Shown here piece after piece: positions 1 through 6,402 of a DNA stretch of 12,208 nt; within the stretch, counting starts at the first letter, position 1; the number at the start of each line of letters is the position of its first letter. The notes beneath the pieces are model-generated. The model was not told where the DNA came from. It saw only the letters and a list, made by a program, of their open reading frames with translations, and did no database searches. The stretch comes from HGM04593 sp964485215 (lineage in GTDB: Bacteria; Bacteroidota; Bacteroidia; Bacteroidales; Bacteroidaceae): assembly GCA_964485215.1 (NCBI GenBank), contig CAZAIM010000076.1, forward strand, positions 1-12,208, given 5' to 3'. Made by a program: the position numbers and the translations under genes.

Positions 1-349
1 CCTCGACTTTATGTTTACACAGAAGAGCGTATTTACATTCAACAAGAAGGATGGTCTTGATATGGATGAACTGATTCTCGACCTCATCGACTTCGGTGTT
101 GAGGATGAGTACGATGAAGAGGAGAACGAAATCACTATCTATGGCGACCCTAAGTCTTTCGGTGCAATACAGAAGACACTCGAGGAGAAAGGCTTTGAAA
201 TTACCGGCAGTGAGTTCACACGTATTCCTAATGACCAGAAGGATGTCAATGAAGAGCAGCGTGCTACCATTGACAAAATTGTAGAGCGTCTCGAAGAGGA
301 TGACGACGTGCAGAACGTATATACAAACATGAAACCCGCTGAGGAGTAA
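1..349 (+). CDS. YebC/TACO1 family regulator, 3' part (5' end outside window)
   Basis: This is the C-terminal part of a YebC/PmpR/TACO1-type protein. The frame is open from base 2, so codons LDF precede the first visible Met at base 11, and that Met is internal rather than the start. The motif FMFTQKSVFTF followed by an acidic stretch (EDEYDEEENEI) and the region around ITGSEFTRIPN is typical of domains 2 and 3 of this family. About 115 residues remain of a usual length near 240. Members are described as DNA-binding regulators or as translation factors that relieve ribosome stalling; the sequence does not decide between these. The gene ends in TAA just before a hairpin terminator, and the next gene points the opposite way. 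Confidence 0.93.
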   Translation, partial: LDFMFTQKSVFTFNKKDGLDMDELILDLIDFGVEDEYDEEENEITIYGDPKSFGAIQKTLEEKGFEITGSEFTRIPNDQKDVNEEQRATIDKIVERLEEDDDVQNVYTNMKPAEE

Positions 350-366
350 TTCTGGGCAAGTTTGTT

Positions 367-409
367 AAAAGTCACAGATGCCGCGCAAAGTGTGGCATCT
401 GTGACTTTT
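367..409. terminator. Bidirectional hairpin terminator between convergent genes
   Basis: A perfect 16-bp inverted repeat has arms at 367-382 and 394-409 and an 11-base loop. One arm begins with AAAA and the other ends with a T run, so the hairpin has a U tail in either direction. It lies 18 bases after the yebC-like stop. The last stop codon of the extended DUF4251 frame (409-411, minus) overlaps its edge, so it would serve both genes. Confidence 0.9.
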
Positions 410-630
410 TAACGTCCGAATCCCGGCGGCTTTGTCCCTCCTTGTCCGCCGAATCCCGGTGGCGGCACGTTCCCGCCTCCAAACCCCGGTGGTCGGGAAT
501 TGCTGTTGCCGAACCCCGGCGGTCTGCCGGGCGGTGCAGGCATTGCCGGCGGACGAGGGTAGGGTCTGAATGTCGGCCTGTACCCCGGAGGTGCATTCCA
601 TTGATGGTAGCCACCATAGCTGCCGGTCAG
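409..630 (-). pseudogene. Pro/Gly-rich C-terminal tail of the DUF4251 gene, beyond the in-frame TGA
   Basis: Reading the minus strand in the same frame past TGA 631-633 gives 73 sense codons and a TAA at 409-411. The tail starts LTGSYGGYHQWNAPPGY and becomes Pro-, Gly-, Phe- and Arg-rich, with four PPGFG motifs. No ATG of its own lies in frame near the junction, so it can be made only by reading through the TGA or in a version of the gene lacking that TGA. The regular protein repeats and the end at a terminator indicate a real former or recoded coding segment. I see no signal for selenocysteine insertion. The simplest reading is a recent nonsense or small duplication event. Confidence 0.7.
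415..522 (-). repeat. Four PPGFG-encoding repeats
   Basis: Minus-strand codons for Pro-Pro-Gly-Phe-Gly occur at 508-522, 478-492, 448-462 and 415-429, spaced 30, 30 and 33 bases apart. The linkers are rich in Gly, Asn, Ser and Arg. On the plus strand they appear as repeated GAAYCCCGGYGG or AAACCCCGGTGG. Such a tail is probably disordered and could contact cell wall or other surface material; this is inferred from composition. Confidence 0.85.
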
Positions 631-1263
631 TCAGTAGCCGGTCGTTCCCTCAAATATTCCTGCATTATTATAAGGATATATGTATCCGCTCATAGTCATA
701 TCGCGCATGCTGAAGTTTGGGTCAACGGTAGCTGTTGCCTGGTTGCTGTGCGCTGTCACCACAACGCTGACGGTCGCCGAAATCTGTGCGCCCTGTATGC
801 TGTAATTGTAATAGACATTGCCCTCATTGTCCATTCTCAGTTCCTCTGCGGTTATTCGTCCTTCGAGTGTGATGCCGCCAAGTCCATTGGGTGAGTATAT
901 GTTACTGTTGTTGAATGCCGTCTGCACTGTTGCGATGCCATTGTTTATAGAAACGTAATTGGTACTTGGAGTGACAAAGCGGGTTACTCCGTTGTCGAAT
1001 GTGATGTTCGATGCTTCAAGTGCCCAAGAGCCGTTGCGTATCGCATCTATCGCCTGCACATACTCTATCGAATCGCTGCGCATTTCCGCCCTCTCCTCTG
1101 CGGCCCTCTTTTTCAGTCTCTCGGCTCGCCAGGCCTCCTCCTTCTCTTTTCTCGTCATTTTCTTTTCCTGAGCGTAGGAACTTGTGCTGAAACCTGTCAG
1201 CAACAATGCAATAATGAGCGCAGCCCTTGCAGCAGCAACCCTTTTTCTTGAATAACTTTTCAT
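631..1263 (-). CDS. DUF4251-type exported protein, ended early by an in-frame TGA
   Basis: The protein resembles the Bacteroidetes DUF4251 family, periplasmic or envelope proteins of unknown function. I chose the ATG at 1263 because it begins a good signal peptide: basic MKSYSRKR, a hydrophobic AALIIALLL core, then SSYAQ as a probable signal peptidase I site near residues 31-32. An in-frame upstream ATG at 1320 would put 19 residues before it. A charged K/R/E-rich helix covers about residues 33-65. The domain follows, with features such as SWALEASNITFDNG, FVTPSTNYVSI and GGITLEGRITAEE. The frame stops at TGA 631-633 after EGTTGY, giving 210 residues. The same frame continues with no other stop for 73 codons to TAA at 409-411, directly at the terminator, so the gene was probably longer. 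A weak promoter candidate is TAGCCTTG (minus strand, 1318-1325), without a good -33 partner. Confidence 0.85.
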   Translation of the reverse strand: MKSYSRKRVAAARAALIIALLLTGFSTSSYAQEKKMTRKEKEEAWRAERLKKRAAEERAEMRSDSIEYVQAIDAIRNGSWALEASNITFDNGVTRFVTPSTNYVSINNGIATVQTAFNNSNIYSPNGLGGITLEGRITAEELRMDNEGNVYYNYSIQGAQISATVSVVVTAHSNQATATVDPNFSMRDMTMSGYIYPYNNAGIFEGTTGY

Positions 1264-1415
1264 ACCAAACTGTTTTTTGCTTATAAAACAAAACTGCCGG
1301 CCAAGAAAAGCGTTGCACAAGGCTAATATTTCATAAAAACAGTTTGCTTCACCCTGTTTTTAGCACCTTTTTATAAAATAAAGCACCTTTATGCCTTTTT
1401 TTTCGGGTTTAAATG

Positions 1416-1444
1416 TTTGTTTTGTGTAAAAATGATTATCTTTA
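1416..1444 (+). promoter_or_regulatory. Probable Bacteroidetes promoter for the GH43-like/nagB operon
   Basis: TTTG at 1416-1419 is followed after 17 bases by TATCTTTA at 1437-1444, which matches TAnnTTTG in all but the last base. The spacing is slightly shorter than usual. Transcription would begin near 1450, giving a leader of about 110 bases before the ATG at 1562. Confidence 0.5.
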
Positions 1445-1465
1445 CAAATAAAACCATATGAACGG

Positions 1466-1527
1466 GAAACTGTTTGCGCCGATGTGGTCGTGTCCTTGAC
1501 TTTAAAGAACAACGAGGCAACAGTTTC
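1466..1527 (+). promoter_or_regulatory. Possible leader hairpin before the GH43-like gene
   Basis: GAAACTGTT at 1466-1474 is perfectly complementary to AACAGTTTC at 1519-1527, with a 44-base loop. The direct repeat GATGTGG (1481-1487 and 1531-1537) follows each arm. It would lie inside the predicted leader. A regulatory role is possible, but the long loop makes chance pairing a fair alternative. Confidence 0.3.
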
Positions 1528-1561
1528 AACGATGTGGAATTAAATTTAAACGGTTACTTAG

Positions 1562-2620
1562 ATGAGAAGGGTTTTTCCTATATATATCCTGTTTTCTCTC
1601 CTGCTGTTCTCTTGTGGCGGCGGAAAGCAGAAGGATGCAGCCGGAACTGTTCAGCAGGCGGCGGCAAAGGAAACCTGGGAACTTGTCGCGCCCATGGGTG
1701 AGACAATCCGCATCTGCTCCATTGACACAATGGATGTAAGGAACCCTTTCATATTATTTGAACGTTCGTCGAACCAATACTGCATGGTAGCCGATGGCGG
1801 TCATATGTGGCTTAGCAACGACCTTCGTCTATGGAACGGGCCATATGACGTACTGTCTCATGATACCGCCTCCTGGTTAGGTGCCGCGCCGGTTGTTACA
1901 TCGCCCGAGATACACAAGTATAACGGCCATTACTACTATATGGCGACTTTTGAGACACCGGGTGCCGATGTGGTTGTCGAGAACACCGCACCGTTTGCAA
2001 GACACTCCTGTACCGCACTCGTTGCCGACAGCATTACCGGTCCCTACAAGACTATTGACAAGGAGAGTGACCTGCTCGACGTGGCCGAAATGGCAGACCA
2101 TCCGACCTTTTGCACCGACTATCTGAACGTGGGCTATATGATATACAACCATTCCCACAGGCAGAACGGTGACGGCACGGTGCAGATTGTGCGCTTTACC
2201 GGCGATTTCTCCCGCAGAATGGGTGAGGCCTATGTGATGTTCAAGGCCTCGGACAACCCATGGTCGGGTTCCTGTACCGGTGACAGAAGAGTACCCTCGC
2301 CGGTTATGGAGGCACCATTCCTTTTTAATGCCGGTGAAGAGAGCCTTGGCATACTCTTCACCTCTATGCAGGGCAGTGAAAAGGCTGTTGGCGTGGCATA
2401 TAGCACAACCGGTCATCTCGACGGCCCTTGGGTAATAGAGCCCGAACCCTTGCTGAAAGGTGTAGGCAATGCCATGATGTTCATCGACTACGATGGCTCT
2501 TTGCTTTTGGTTGCAAACAAGGACACCGTCATTGGTGGAACCGAAAGGAGTGTGGCACAATTTTTTAGAATGGATTCGCAGTTTGACAAACTACAAGTTA
2601 AAAGACATTATAAATTTTAA
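1562..2620 (+). CDS. GH43-like beta-propeller lipoprotein
   Basis: A 352-residue protein with a lipoprotein signal: hydrophobic residues 5-16, then lipobox L15-F16-S17-C18, so it should be anchored through Cys18. The residues after Cys (GGGKQK) lack the acidic export signal often seen in surface lipoproteins of this phylum, so the side of the membrane is uncertain. The body has GH43/GH32-like five-bladed propeller features: VRNPFILF near residues 59-66, SPEIHKYNGHYYYM with E116, a DSITGPYKT strand turn, MADHPTF with D179, and MEAPFLF with E250. In GH43 enzymes the first motif is usually R-D-P, where Asp is the general base. Here it is R60-N61-P62, while the candidates for the other two acids (D179, E250) remain. 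The protein may therefore be inactive, binding only, or use another base. It lies 5 bases before nagB and is surely co-transcribed with it, which suggests a role with amino-sugar glycans. The family call is from motifs only. Confidence 0.8.
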   Translation: MRRVFPIYILFSLLLFSCGGGKQKDAAGTVQQAAAKETWELVAPMGETIRICSIDTMDVRNPFILFERSSNQYCMVADGGHMWLSNDLRLWNGPYDVLSHDTASWLGAAPVVTSPEIHKYNGHYYYMATFETPGADVVVENTAPFARHSCTALVADSITGPYKTIDKESDLLDVAEMADHPTFCTDYLNVGYMIYNHSHRQNGDGTVQIVRFTGDFSRRMGEAYVMFKASDNPWSGSCTGDRRVPSPVMEAPFLFNAGEESLGILFTSMQGSEKAVGVAYSTTGHLDGPWVIEPEPLLKGVGNAMMFIDYDGSLLLVANKDTVIGGTERSVAQFFRMDSQFDKLQVKRHYKF

Positions 2621-2625
2621 GAATT

Positions 2626-3438
2626 ATGCGTTTAATTATTCAACCGAACTATCAGCAACTTTCTTGCTGGGCTGCATCTTATGTAGCAAAGAAAATCAAT
2701 GAGTTCAATCCTACAGCCGAGAAGCCTTTCGTGCTTGGTCTTCCTACCGGTGGCACTCCTCTTGGCACATATAAGGAACTTATCAACCTTTACAACAAGG
2801 GTGTTGTAAGTTTCCAGAATGTCGTTACATTCAATATGGACGAGTATGTAGGCCTTCCCGAGGAGCACCCCGAGAGCTACCACTCATTCATGTGGAACAA
2901 CTTCTTCAGCCACGTCGATGTAAAGAGAGAGAATGTGAACATCCTCAACGGCAATGCAGAAGACCTTGTTGCCGAATGTGCCCGTTATGAGGAGAAAATC
3001 AAGTCATACGGCGGTATCGACCTCTTCCTTGGCGGTATCGGTCCCGATGGCCACATCGCGTTCAACGAGCCGGGCTCTTCACTCGCTTCACGTACACGTA
3101 TCAAGACATTGACAACCGACACTATTATTGCCAATTCACGTTTCTTCGACAACGACATCAACAAGGTTCCCAAGACAGCCGTAACCGTTGGTGTAGGTAC
3201 TGTAATGGATGCAAAAGAGGTTCTTATCCTCGTTAACGGCCACAACAAGGCTCAGGCTCTTTATCATGCAGTAGAGGGCAGCATCACCCAGATGTGGACA
3301 ATCAGTGTCCTTCAGATGCACCAGAGCGGTATCATTGTTTGCGACGATGCTGCAACTGCTGAACTCAAGGTAGGCACTGTCAACTACTTCAAGGACATTG
3401 AGCGCGACAACCTGACACCTTGCTACTGCTCAAAGTAA
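2626..3438 (+). CDS. nagB: Glucosamine-6-phosphate deaminase
   Basis: This cytosolic enzyme converts glucosamine-6-phosphate to fructose-6-phosphate and ammonia, feeding amino sugars into glycolysis. The 270 residues align end to end with E. coli NagB (266 aa) with the same numbering. The phosphate-binding loop LGLPTGGTPLGTY is near 37-49. Catalytic D72 lies in FNMDEYVGL, and D141, H143 and E148 in GPDGHIAFNEPGSSL. The SRTRIKTL segment, the VPKTAVTVGVGT strand and MWTISVLQMH are also conserved. The start at 2626 (MRLII) matches the family start. It follows the GH43-like lipoprotein gene by 5 bases and is followed by a strong terminator, so these two genes form the whole operon. No N-acetylglucosamine deacetylase (nagA) gene is in the window. 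Confidence 0.97.
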   Translation: MRLIIQPNYQQLSCWAASYVAKKINEFNPTAEKPFVLGLPTGGTPLGTYKELINLYNKGVVSFQNVVTFNMDEYVGLPEEHPESYHSFMWNNFFSHVDVKRENVNILNGNAEDLVAECARYEEKIKSYGGIDLFLGGIGPDGHIAFNEPGSSLASRTRIKTLTTDTIIANSRFFDNDINKVPKTAVTVGVGTVMDAKEVLILVNGHNKAQALYHAVEGSITQMWTISVLQMHQSGIIVCDDAATAELKVGTVNYFKDIERDNLTPCYCSK

Positions 3439-3451
3439 TCAGGTTTTCCGT

Positions 3452-3497
3452 ATAACACAAAAAGGCTGTCTCACACGGGGCAGCCTTTTTGTGTTAT
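3452..3497. terminator. Bidirectional terminator after nagB and the glycosyltransferase gene
   Basis: A perfect 17-bp inverted repeat has arms at 3452-3468 and 3481-3497 and a 12-base loop. Each arm has five A or T residues next to a GGCTG core, giving a U-rich strand both ways. The stop codon of the minus-strand glycosyltransferase gene (3494-3496) lies inside the right arm. Confidence 0.92.
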
Positions 3498-4342
3498 ACA
3501 AGCCTTGCAATCAGCCTTGTTGTGAACTCAATCCACTCCTTTGTATATGGCTCAATCATCTCCTTGCTGGGGGTACACGCTTTTAGCTCGTTCACGCAGC
3601 CGGCATATGTTGCGGCCAGGGGAAGTTCTTTCAGCATCTCCTTTCCCTCTTTTTCAAAGAATTTTACAATGTCTTCGGTGCAGAGAGCCCTGAATAGCGC
3701 GTATTCAAATCGCGAAGCCCTGTGGGTGAGGCTCTTCGGGTGCATCCTGTAGTTGTATCCGGGACTTTCGATGTATGCGACTTTATTGGCGATGAACAAC
3801 TGGGGTATTATGACTGGAGTATCCTCTATGAAACGCCTCTCGCAGTAAGGTATTCTCTCGTGTACGCTTCTGTGAATGAGCTTGTTGTTCATGAAGACAA
3901 TCCTCTCGTTTTGAAATTCCGATATTTTCTCCTTTCCTGTGACAATTCTGTTGCCATATGAGAAAGCCTCCCATGTCCCGTCTTCATTGACAATCCTTAT
4001 GCCACCGCTTACAATCTCAGCATCATTCTCCTTGGCACAGTTGTAGAGCTTCTCTATAAAGTCCTTTTCAATCCAGTCGTCGCCGTCGAGCAATAAAATG
4101 TATTCGCCCTCGGCAGCCTCTATGCCTTTGCGGCGTGATACTCCTGCTCCCATATTGGTGTTGTTGTAGATGAGCTTTACCCGCCAATCCTTTATTCCGC
4201 TCACCAGTTGCCTGGTGTTGTCCGTAGAGCAGTCCTCAACCACAATTATCTCAATATCCTTCATCGTCTGGCTACAGGCCGACTCCACGGCCTGCATAAT
4301 CCATTCCTCTACATTATATGCGGTTATTACAATACTCACCAT
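3494..4342 (-). CDS. Family 2 glycosyltransferase (GT-A fold)
   Basis: A 282-residue inverting GT2-type glycosyltransferase that would move a sugar from a nucleotide-sugar donor to an acceptor in the cytoplasm. The N-terminal nucleotide-binding region MVSIVITAYNVEEW begins the GT-A fold. E36-D37 lies in VVEDCSTDNT, and the metal-binding DGDD is at 86-89 in LLLDGDDW. A probable catalytic acid pair, E173-D174, sits in RRFIEDTPVIIP, preceded by NNKLIHRS. No membrane segment is visible, so it is soluble or peripheral. Donor and acceptor cannot be read from sequence. It is the last gene of a three-gene minus-strand operon, 4 bases after the 82-residue protein gene. There are no other polysaccharide genes around it, which is unusual for a GT2 of this type. 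Confidence 0.93.
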   Translation of the reverse strand: MVSIVITAYNVEEWIMQAVESACSQTMKDIEIIVVEDCSTDNTRQLVSGIKDWRVKLIYNNTNMGAGVSRRKGIEAAEGEYILLLDGDDWIEKDFIEKLYNCAKENDAEIVSGGIRIVNEDGTWEAFSYGNRIVTGKEKISEFQNERIVFMNNKLIHRSVHERIPYCERRFIEDTPVIIPQLFIANKVAYIESPGYNYRMHPKSLTHRASRFEYALFRALCTEDIVKFFEKEGKEMLKELPLAATYAGCVNELKACTPSKEMIEPYTKEWIEFTTRLIARLV

Positions 4343-4346
4343 AGCC

Positions 4347-4595
4347 TCATTCCGTCTTGAATCCCAATGCTATAAGGAATGCCTTGAACTTCGCGATGTC
4401 AATGTGGAAACCGGTGGTGTCTATGCACACTCCGCAGTCTCCTACGGGCGGGTTCGCTCCAATGCTGGCAGTCCCTATGTTCAGATAGATTATGTGTCCG
4501 TTGGTTGTTCCGGTGCCCAATTGCAGTCCTGTTCCTATTTCCGGTACAATGTTGTGTGTCTCTTCTCCAATCCTGATTTTGTTTATGAATCCCAT
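4347..4595 (-). CDS. Small Gly/Ile-rich protein, perhaps phage tail-fibre-like
   Basis: I do not recognise a named family for these 82 residues. The N-terminus MGFINKIRIGEETHNI resembles the opening of many phage tail-fibre or head-fibre proteins of gut Bacteroidales (an 'INKI.(I/V)G.T.Y.I' pattern, from memory). A Gly/Thr-rich strand region follows (GTGLQLGTGTTNG), then IYLNIGTASIG, a CGVCID segment with two Cys, and a short C-terminal helix DIAKFKAFLIALGFK. No signal peptide is visible. It starts 2 bases after the 96-residue protein gene and ends 4 bases before the glycosyltransferase, so all three are translated from one message. It might be a small structural or acceptor protein for the enzyme; this is only inferred from position. 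Confidence 0.75.
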   Translation of the reverse strand: MGFINKIRIGEETHNIVPEIGTGLQLGTGTTNGHIIYLNIGTASIGANPPVGDCGVCIDTTGFHIDIAKFKAFLIALGFKTE

Positions 4596-4597
4596 AT

Positions 4598-4888
4598 CTA
4601 TATAAGTTTATCTATTGTTAACGTCCCGTTTTCGAAGCCTGCGTTGTCGGCAACAATCGACAGCGTGTCTCTCTCAATCTTCAGGCAAGTGGCAGTGTTC
4701 CCCTTCAGTTCCGTGTAGCCGCCATACAACGTAGCCGTTACGGCAACCGGCGTGTTGCTGCATGCGGCTGCAATCTGCGATGCAACTCGCTCAATGTCGC
4801 AGTTGCCGAATTCGTTCATCAGGCTGCTCATGAATCGCATTGCCAAGCCTCCTCCCGACGAACTGAATGTGATCTTCTTTTTCCTCAT
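4598..4888 (-). CDS. Small protein of unknown function, first gene of the glycosyltransferase operon
   Basis: An unrecognised protein of 96 residues if it starts at ATG 4888 (basic MRKKKITF, then SSSGGGLA). An in-frame ATG at 4840 (MRFMSSLM) is an alternative giving 80 residues; it is preceded by GGAGGAGGC with 7 bases of spacing, a good Shine-Dalgarno sequence that is rare in this phylum, although those bases also encode Gly-Gly. The predicted promoter is so close to 4888 that the first start would leave a leader of only about 7 bases, which favours 4840 or a near-leaderless message. The middle (NCDIERVASQIAAAC) looks helical, and the C-terminal half (TATLYGGYTELKG, LSIVADNAGFENGTLTIDKL) looks like beta strands. 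No membrane segment or signal peptide is seen. Confidence 0.75.
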   Translation of the reverse strand: MRKKKITFSSSGGGLAMRFMSSLMNEFGNCDIERVASQIAAACSNTPVAVTATLYGGYTELKGNTATCLKIERDTLSIVADNAGFENGTLTIDKLI

Positions 4889-4900
4889 CTTTTTTTATTG

Positions 4901-4929
4901 CAAATGTATTGCATCCTTCCGGCTGCCAA
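4901..4929 (-). promoter_or_regulatory. Promoter for the small-protein/glycosyltransferase operon
   Basis: On the minus strand TTG (4929-4927) is followed after 18 bases by TACATTTG (4908-4901), a full match to TAnnTTTG. Transcription would begin near 4895, only about 7 bases before the ATG at 4888 or about 55 before the ATG at 4840. Confidence 0.6.
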
Positions 4930-5023
4930 GTTGCTGAAATGCCATAATTCTCATAGTCAAGCAAGTGTCATACCCCTTATTGCTCTTCTGTTTGCCGTTT
5001 GCAATCAAATAGCATCCCAATAA

Positions 5024-5055
5024 TTTTTATATTTTTTGAAGAAATATTAATTTTG
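5024..5055 (+). promoter_or_regulatory. Promoter candidate for the S37 peptidase operon
   Basis: TAATTTTG at 5048-5055 fully matches TAnnTTTG. The expected -33 region near 5024-5027 is TTTT rather than TTTG. Transcription would begin near 5061, leaving a leader of about 30 bases before the ATG at 5092. Confidence 0.5.
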
Positions 5056-5091
5056 TAGAATATTTTATATAAGCTATTTAAACTTTGTGAT

Positions 5092-6393
5092 ATGATAAAG
5101 AGACTTTTGCTTGTTGTTCCGCTTCTGTGCGTCGCGCTTCTCGCATCGGCACAGAACTGCGATGTTGAGAAAATGTTGAAAGGCATTGCTGCTGTGTCAA
5201 GTTTTGAGAAGATTGAAAAGGCCGACACGACACGCCAGTATTATATGCTGAAGGTAAAGCAGCTGCTCGATCCCGAAAACCCGGCAGCCGGCACATTCGA
5301 ACAGCGTGTAATGCTCGGTCACCGCGGTTTCGACCGTCCTATGGTTGTCGTTACCGAGGGCTATGGCGGCGAATATGCTTTCACCAACCCCAAGTACATG
5401 GAGGAACTTACCTACATAATGGATGCCAATATCCTTTTTGTAGAGTACCGCTACTTCCTTGGCTCAACACCCGAACCCTGCAATTGGGAATACCTTACAG
5501 TGGCAAATTCAATGGCCGACTATCATAATATCATAACATCCTTCAAGCCCTACTACAACGGCAAGTGGGCTTCTACAGGTATCAGTAAGGGCGGTTCCAC
5601 ATCAATCTATTTCCGTGCACACTATCCCGATGACCTCGATGTCTCTGTTCCCTATGTCGGTCCTCTGAGCTGTGCGGTAGAGGATGGCCGTCACGAATCG
5701 TTCCTCGAGCGTGTCTCCACCAAGGCCAACCGTGATGCAATACGCAATTTCCAGTACGAACTCTTTGAGCGCAAGGAGCGTCTGTTGCCAATGTTCGACG
5801 AGTATTGTCTGGATAAAGGGCTTACATTCCGTGTACCCACTTCCACTATATACGACCTCCTGGTGCTCGAATACCAGTTCTCAATGTGGCAATGGGGAAC
5901 ACCGGTCAGCACAATCCCCGCGCTCGATTCCGACGACAAGACAATCATCGACTATTTCATTAAAATGTGCGGTCCCGACTATTTTGCAGCGCAGAACAGC
6001 ATAGAGTCATTCTTCGTACAGGCTGTGAAGGATTTCGGCTACTATGGCTACAATATTGAGCCATTCCACAAATATGTCAACGAGGAGGATATAGAGGGCT
6101 ACCTCAAACGCGTCCTTCTTCCTGAGGAATTTGCCGATGTGAAGTTCGACGACACAACACATCGTTTCACAACCGACTACTATACCGAGAACGACCCTAA
6201 GATGCTTCTTATATACGGTGAAGTCGACCCCTGGACTGCAAGCGGCATCACCTGGCTGCGTGACCGCAATAAAGAGAATATAAAAATTTACATAAAGCCC
6301 GGCGGCAGCCACGCAACACGCATACTTAATATGCCCGAGGATATGCGCGACGAAATACTCGAGCAACTAAACGAGTGGATGCAGTACAAGTAA
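5092..6393 (+). CDS. Secreted S37-type serine aminopeptidase
   Basis: A 433-residue exported protease of the S37 type (related to prolyl tri/tetrapeptidyl aminopeptidases), expected to trim short peptides from the N-terminus of substrates in the periplasm or outside. Residues 1-20 form a signal peptide (MIKRLLLVVP, hydrophobic core, ASA before Q21). The alpha/beta-hydrolase core shows VVVTEGYGG near 85-93, an EYRYFLGSTP segment, the nucleophile S165 in GISKGGST, the likely triad Asp D379 in GEVDPWTASG, and the His H407 in PGGSHATRI. Length and motif spacing fit a full protein. It is the first gene of an operon, 9 bases before the ABC ATPase gene. Substrate preference cannot be read from sequence. 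The S28 serine peptidases share the fold, but the GISKGG and GEVDPWT motifs favour S37. Confidence 0.9.
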   Translation: MIKRLLLVVPLLCVALLASAQNCDVEKMLKGIAAVSSFEKIEKADTTRQYYMLKVKQLLDPENPAAGTFEQRVMLGHRGFDRPMVVVTEGYGGEYAFTNPKYMEELTYIMDANILFVEYRYFLGSTPEPCNWEYLTVANSMADYHNIITSFKPYYNGKWASTGISKGGSTSIYFRAHYPDDLDVSVPYVGPLSCAVEDGRHESFLERVSTKANRDAIRNFQYELFERKERLLPMFDEYCLDKGLTFRVPTSTIYDLLVLEYQFSMWQWGTPVSTIPALDSDDKTIIDYFIKMCGPDYFAAQNSIESFFVQAVKDFGYYGYNIEPFHKYVNEEDIEGYLKRVLLPEEFADVKFDDTTHRFTTDYYTENDPKMLLIYGEVDPWTASGITWLRDRNKENIKIYIKPGGSHATRILNMPEDMRDEILEQLNEWMQYK

Positions 6394-6402
6394 GCAACCG
6401 TT

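Larger units (their letters stand above)
1264..1561. other. Divergent intergenic region between the DUF4251 gene and the GH43-like operon
   Basis: This AT-rich stretch separates two divergent genes and must hold both promoters. The plus-strand promoter and a leader hairpin are listed separately. For the minus strand only a weak -7-like box at 1318-1325 was found. A similar short string, AGCACCTTT, occurs at 1362-1370 and 1383-1390 (partial) and may be a small direct repeat or a protein site. No convincing gene was seen. Confidence 0.5.

Noticed and set aside
372..617. Minus-strand open frames starting with ATG inside the PPGFG region (365-601 and 372-617)
   Set aside because: They are out of frame with the PPGFG repeats and give irregular Arg/Thr-rich sequence; the regular protein repeat belongs to the DUF4251 frame.
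631..633. UGA recoded as selenocysteine or as Trp genome-wide
   Set aside because: TGA ends other genes properly here (for example the PatB-like gene, just before a terminator), TGG is used for Trp, and no selenocysteine insertion hairpin was seen.
1474..1701. 75-codon plus-strand frame overlapping the GH43-like gene start
   Set aside because: Overlaps the lipoprotein signal region in another frame and shows no protein-like pattern; the region is better read as leader.
1877..2560. 227-codon open frame antisense to the GH43-like gene
   Set aside because: No motifs, and the opposite strand is clearly coding with a lipobox and propeller motifs.
4347..4888. Active prophage around the small genes
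   Set aside because: No integrase, capsid, terminase, lysis gene or attachment repeats are visible; at most a phage-like fragment.
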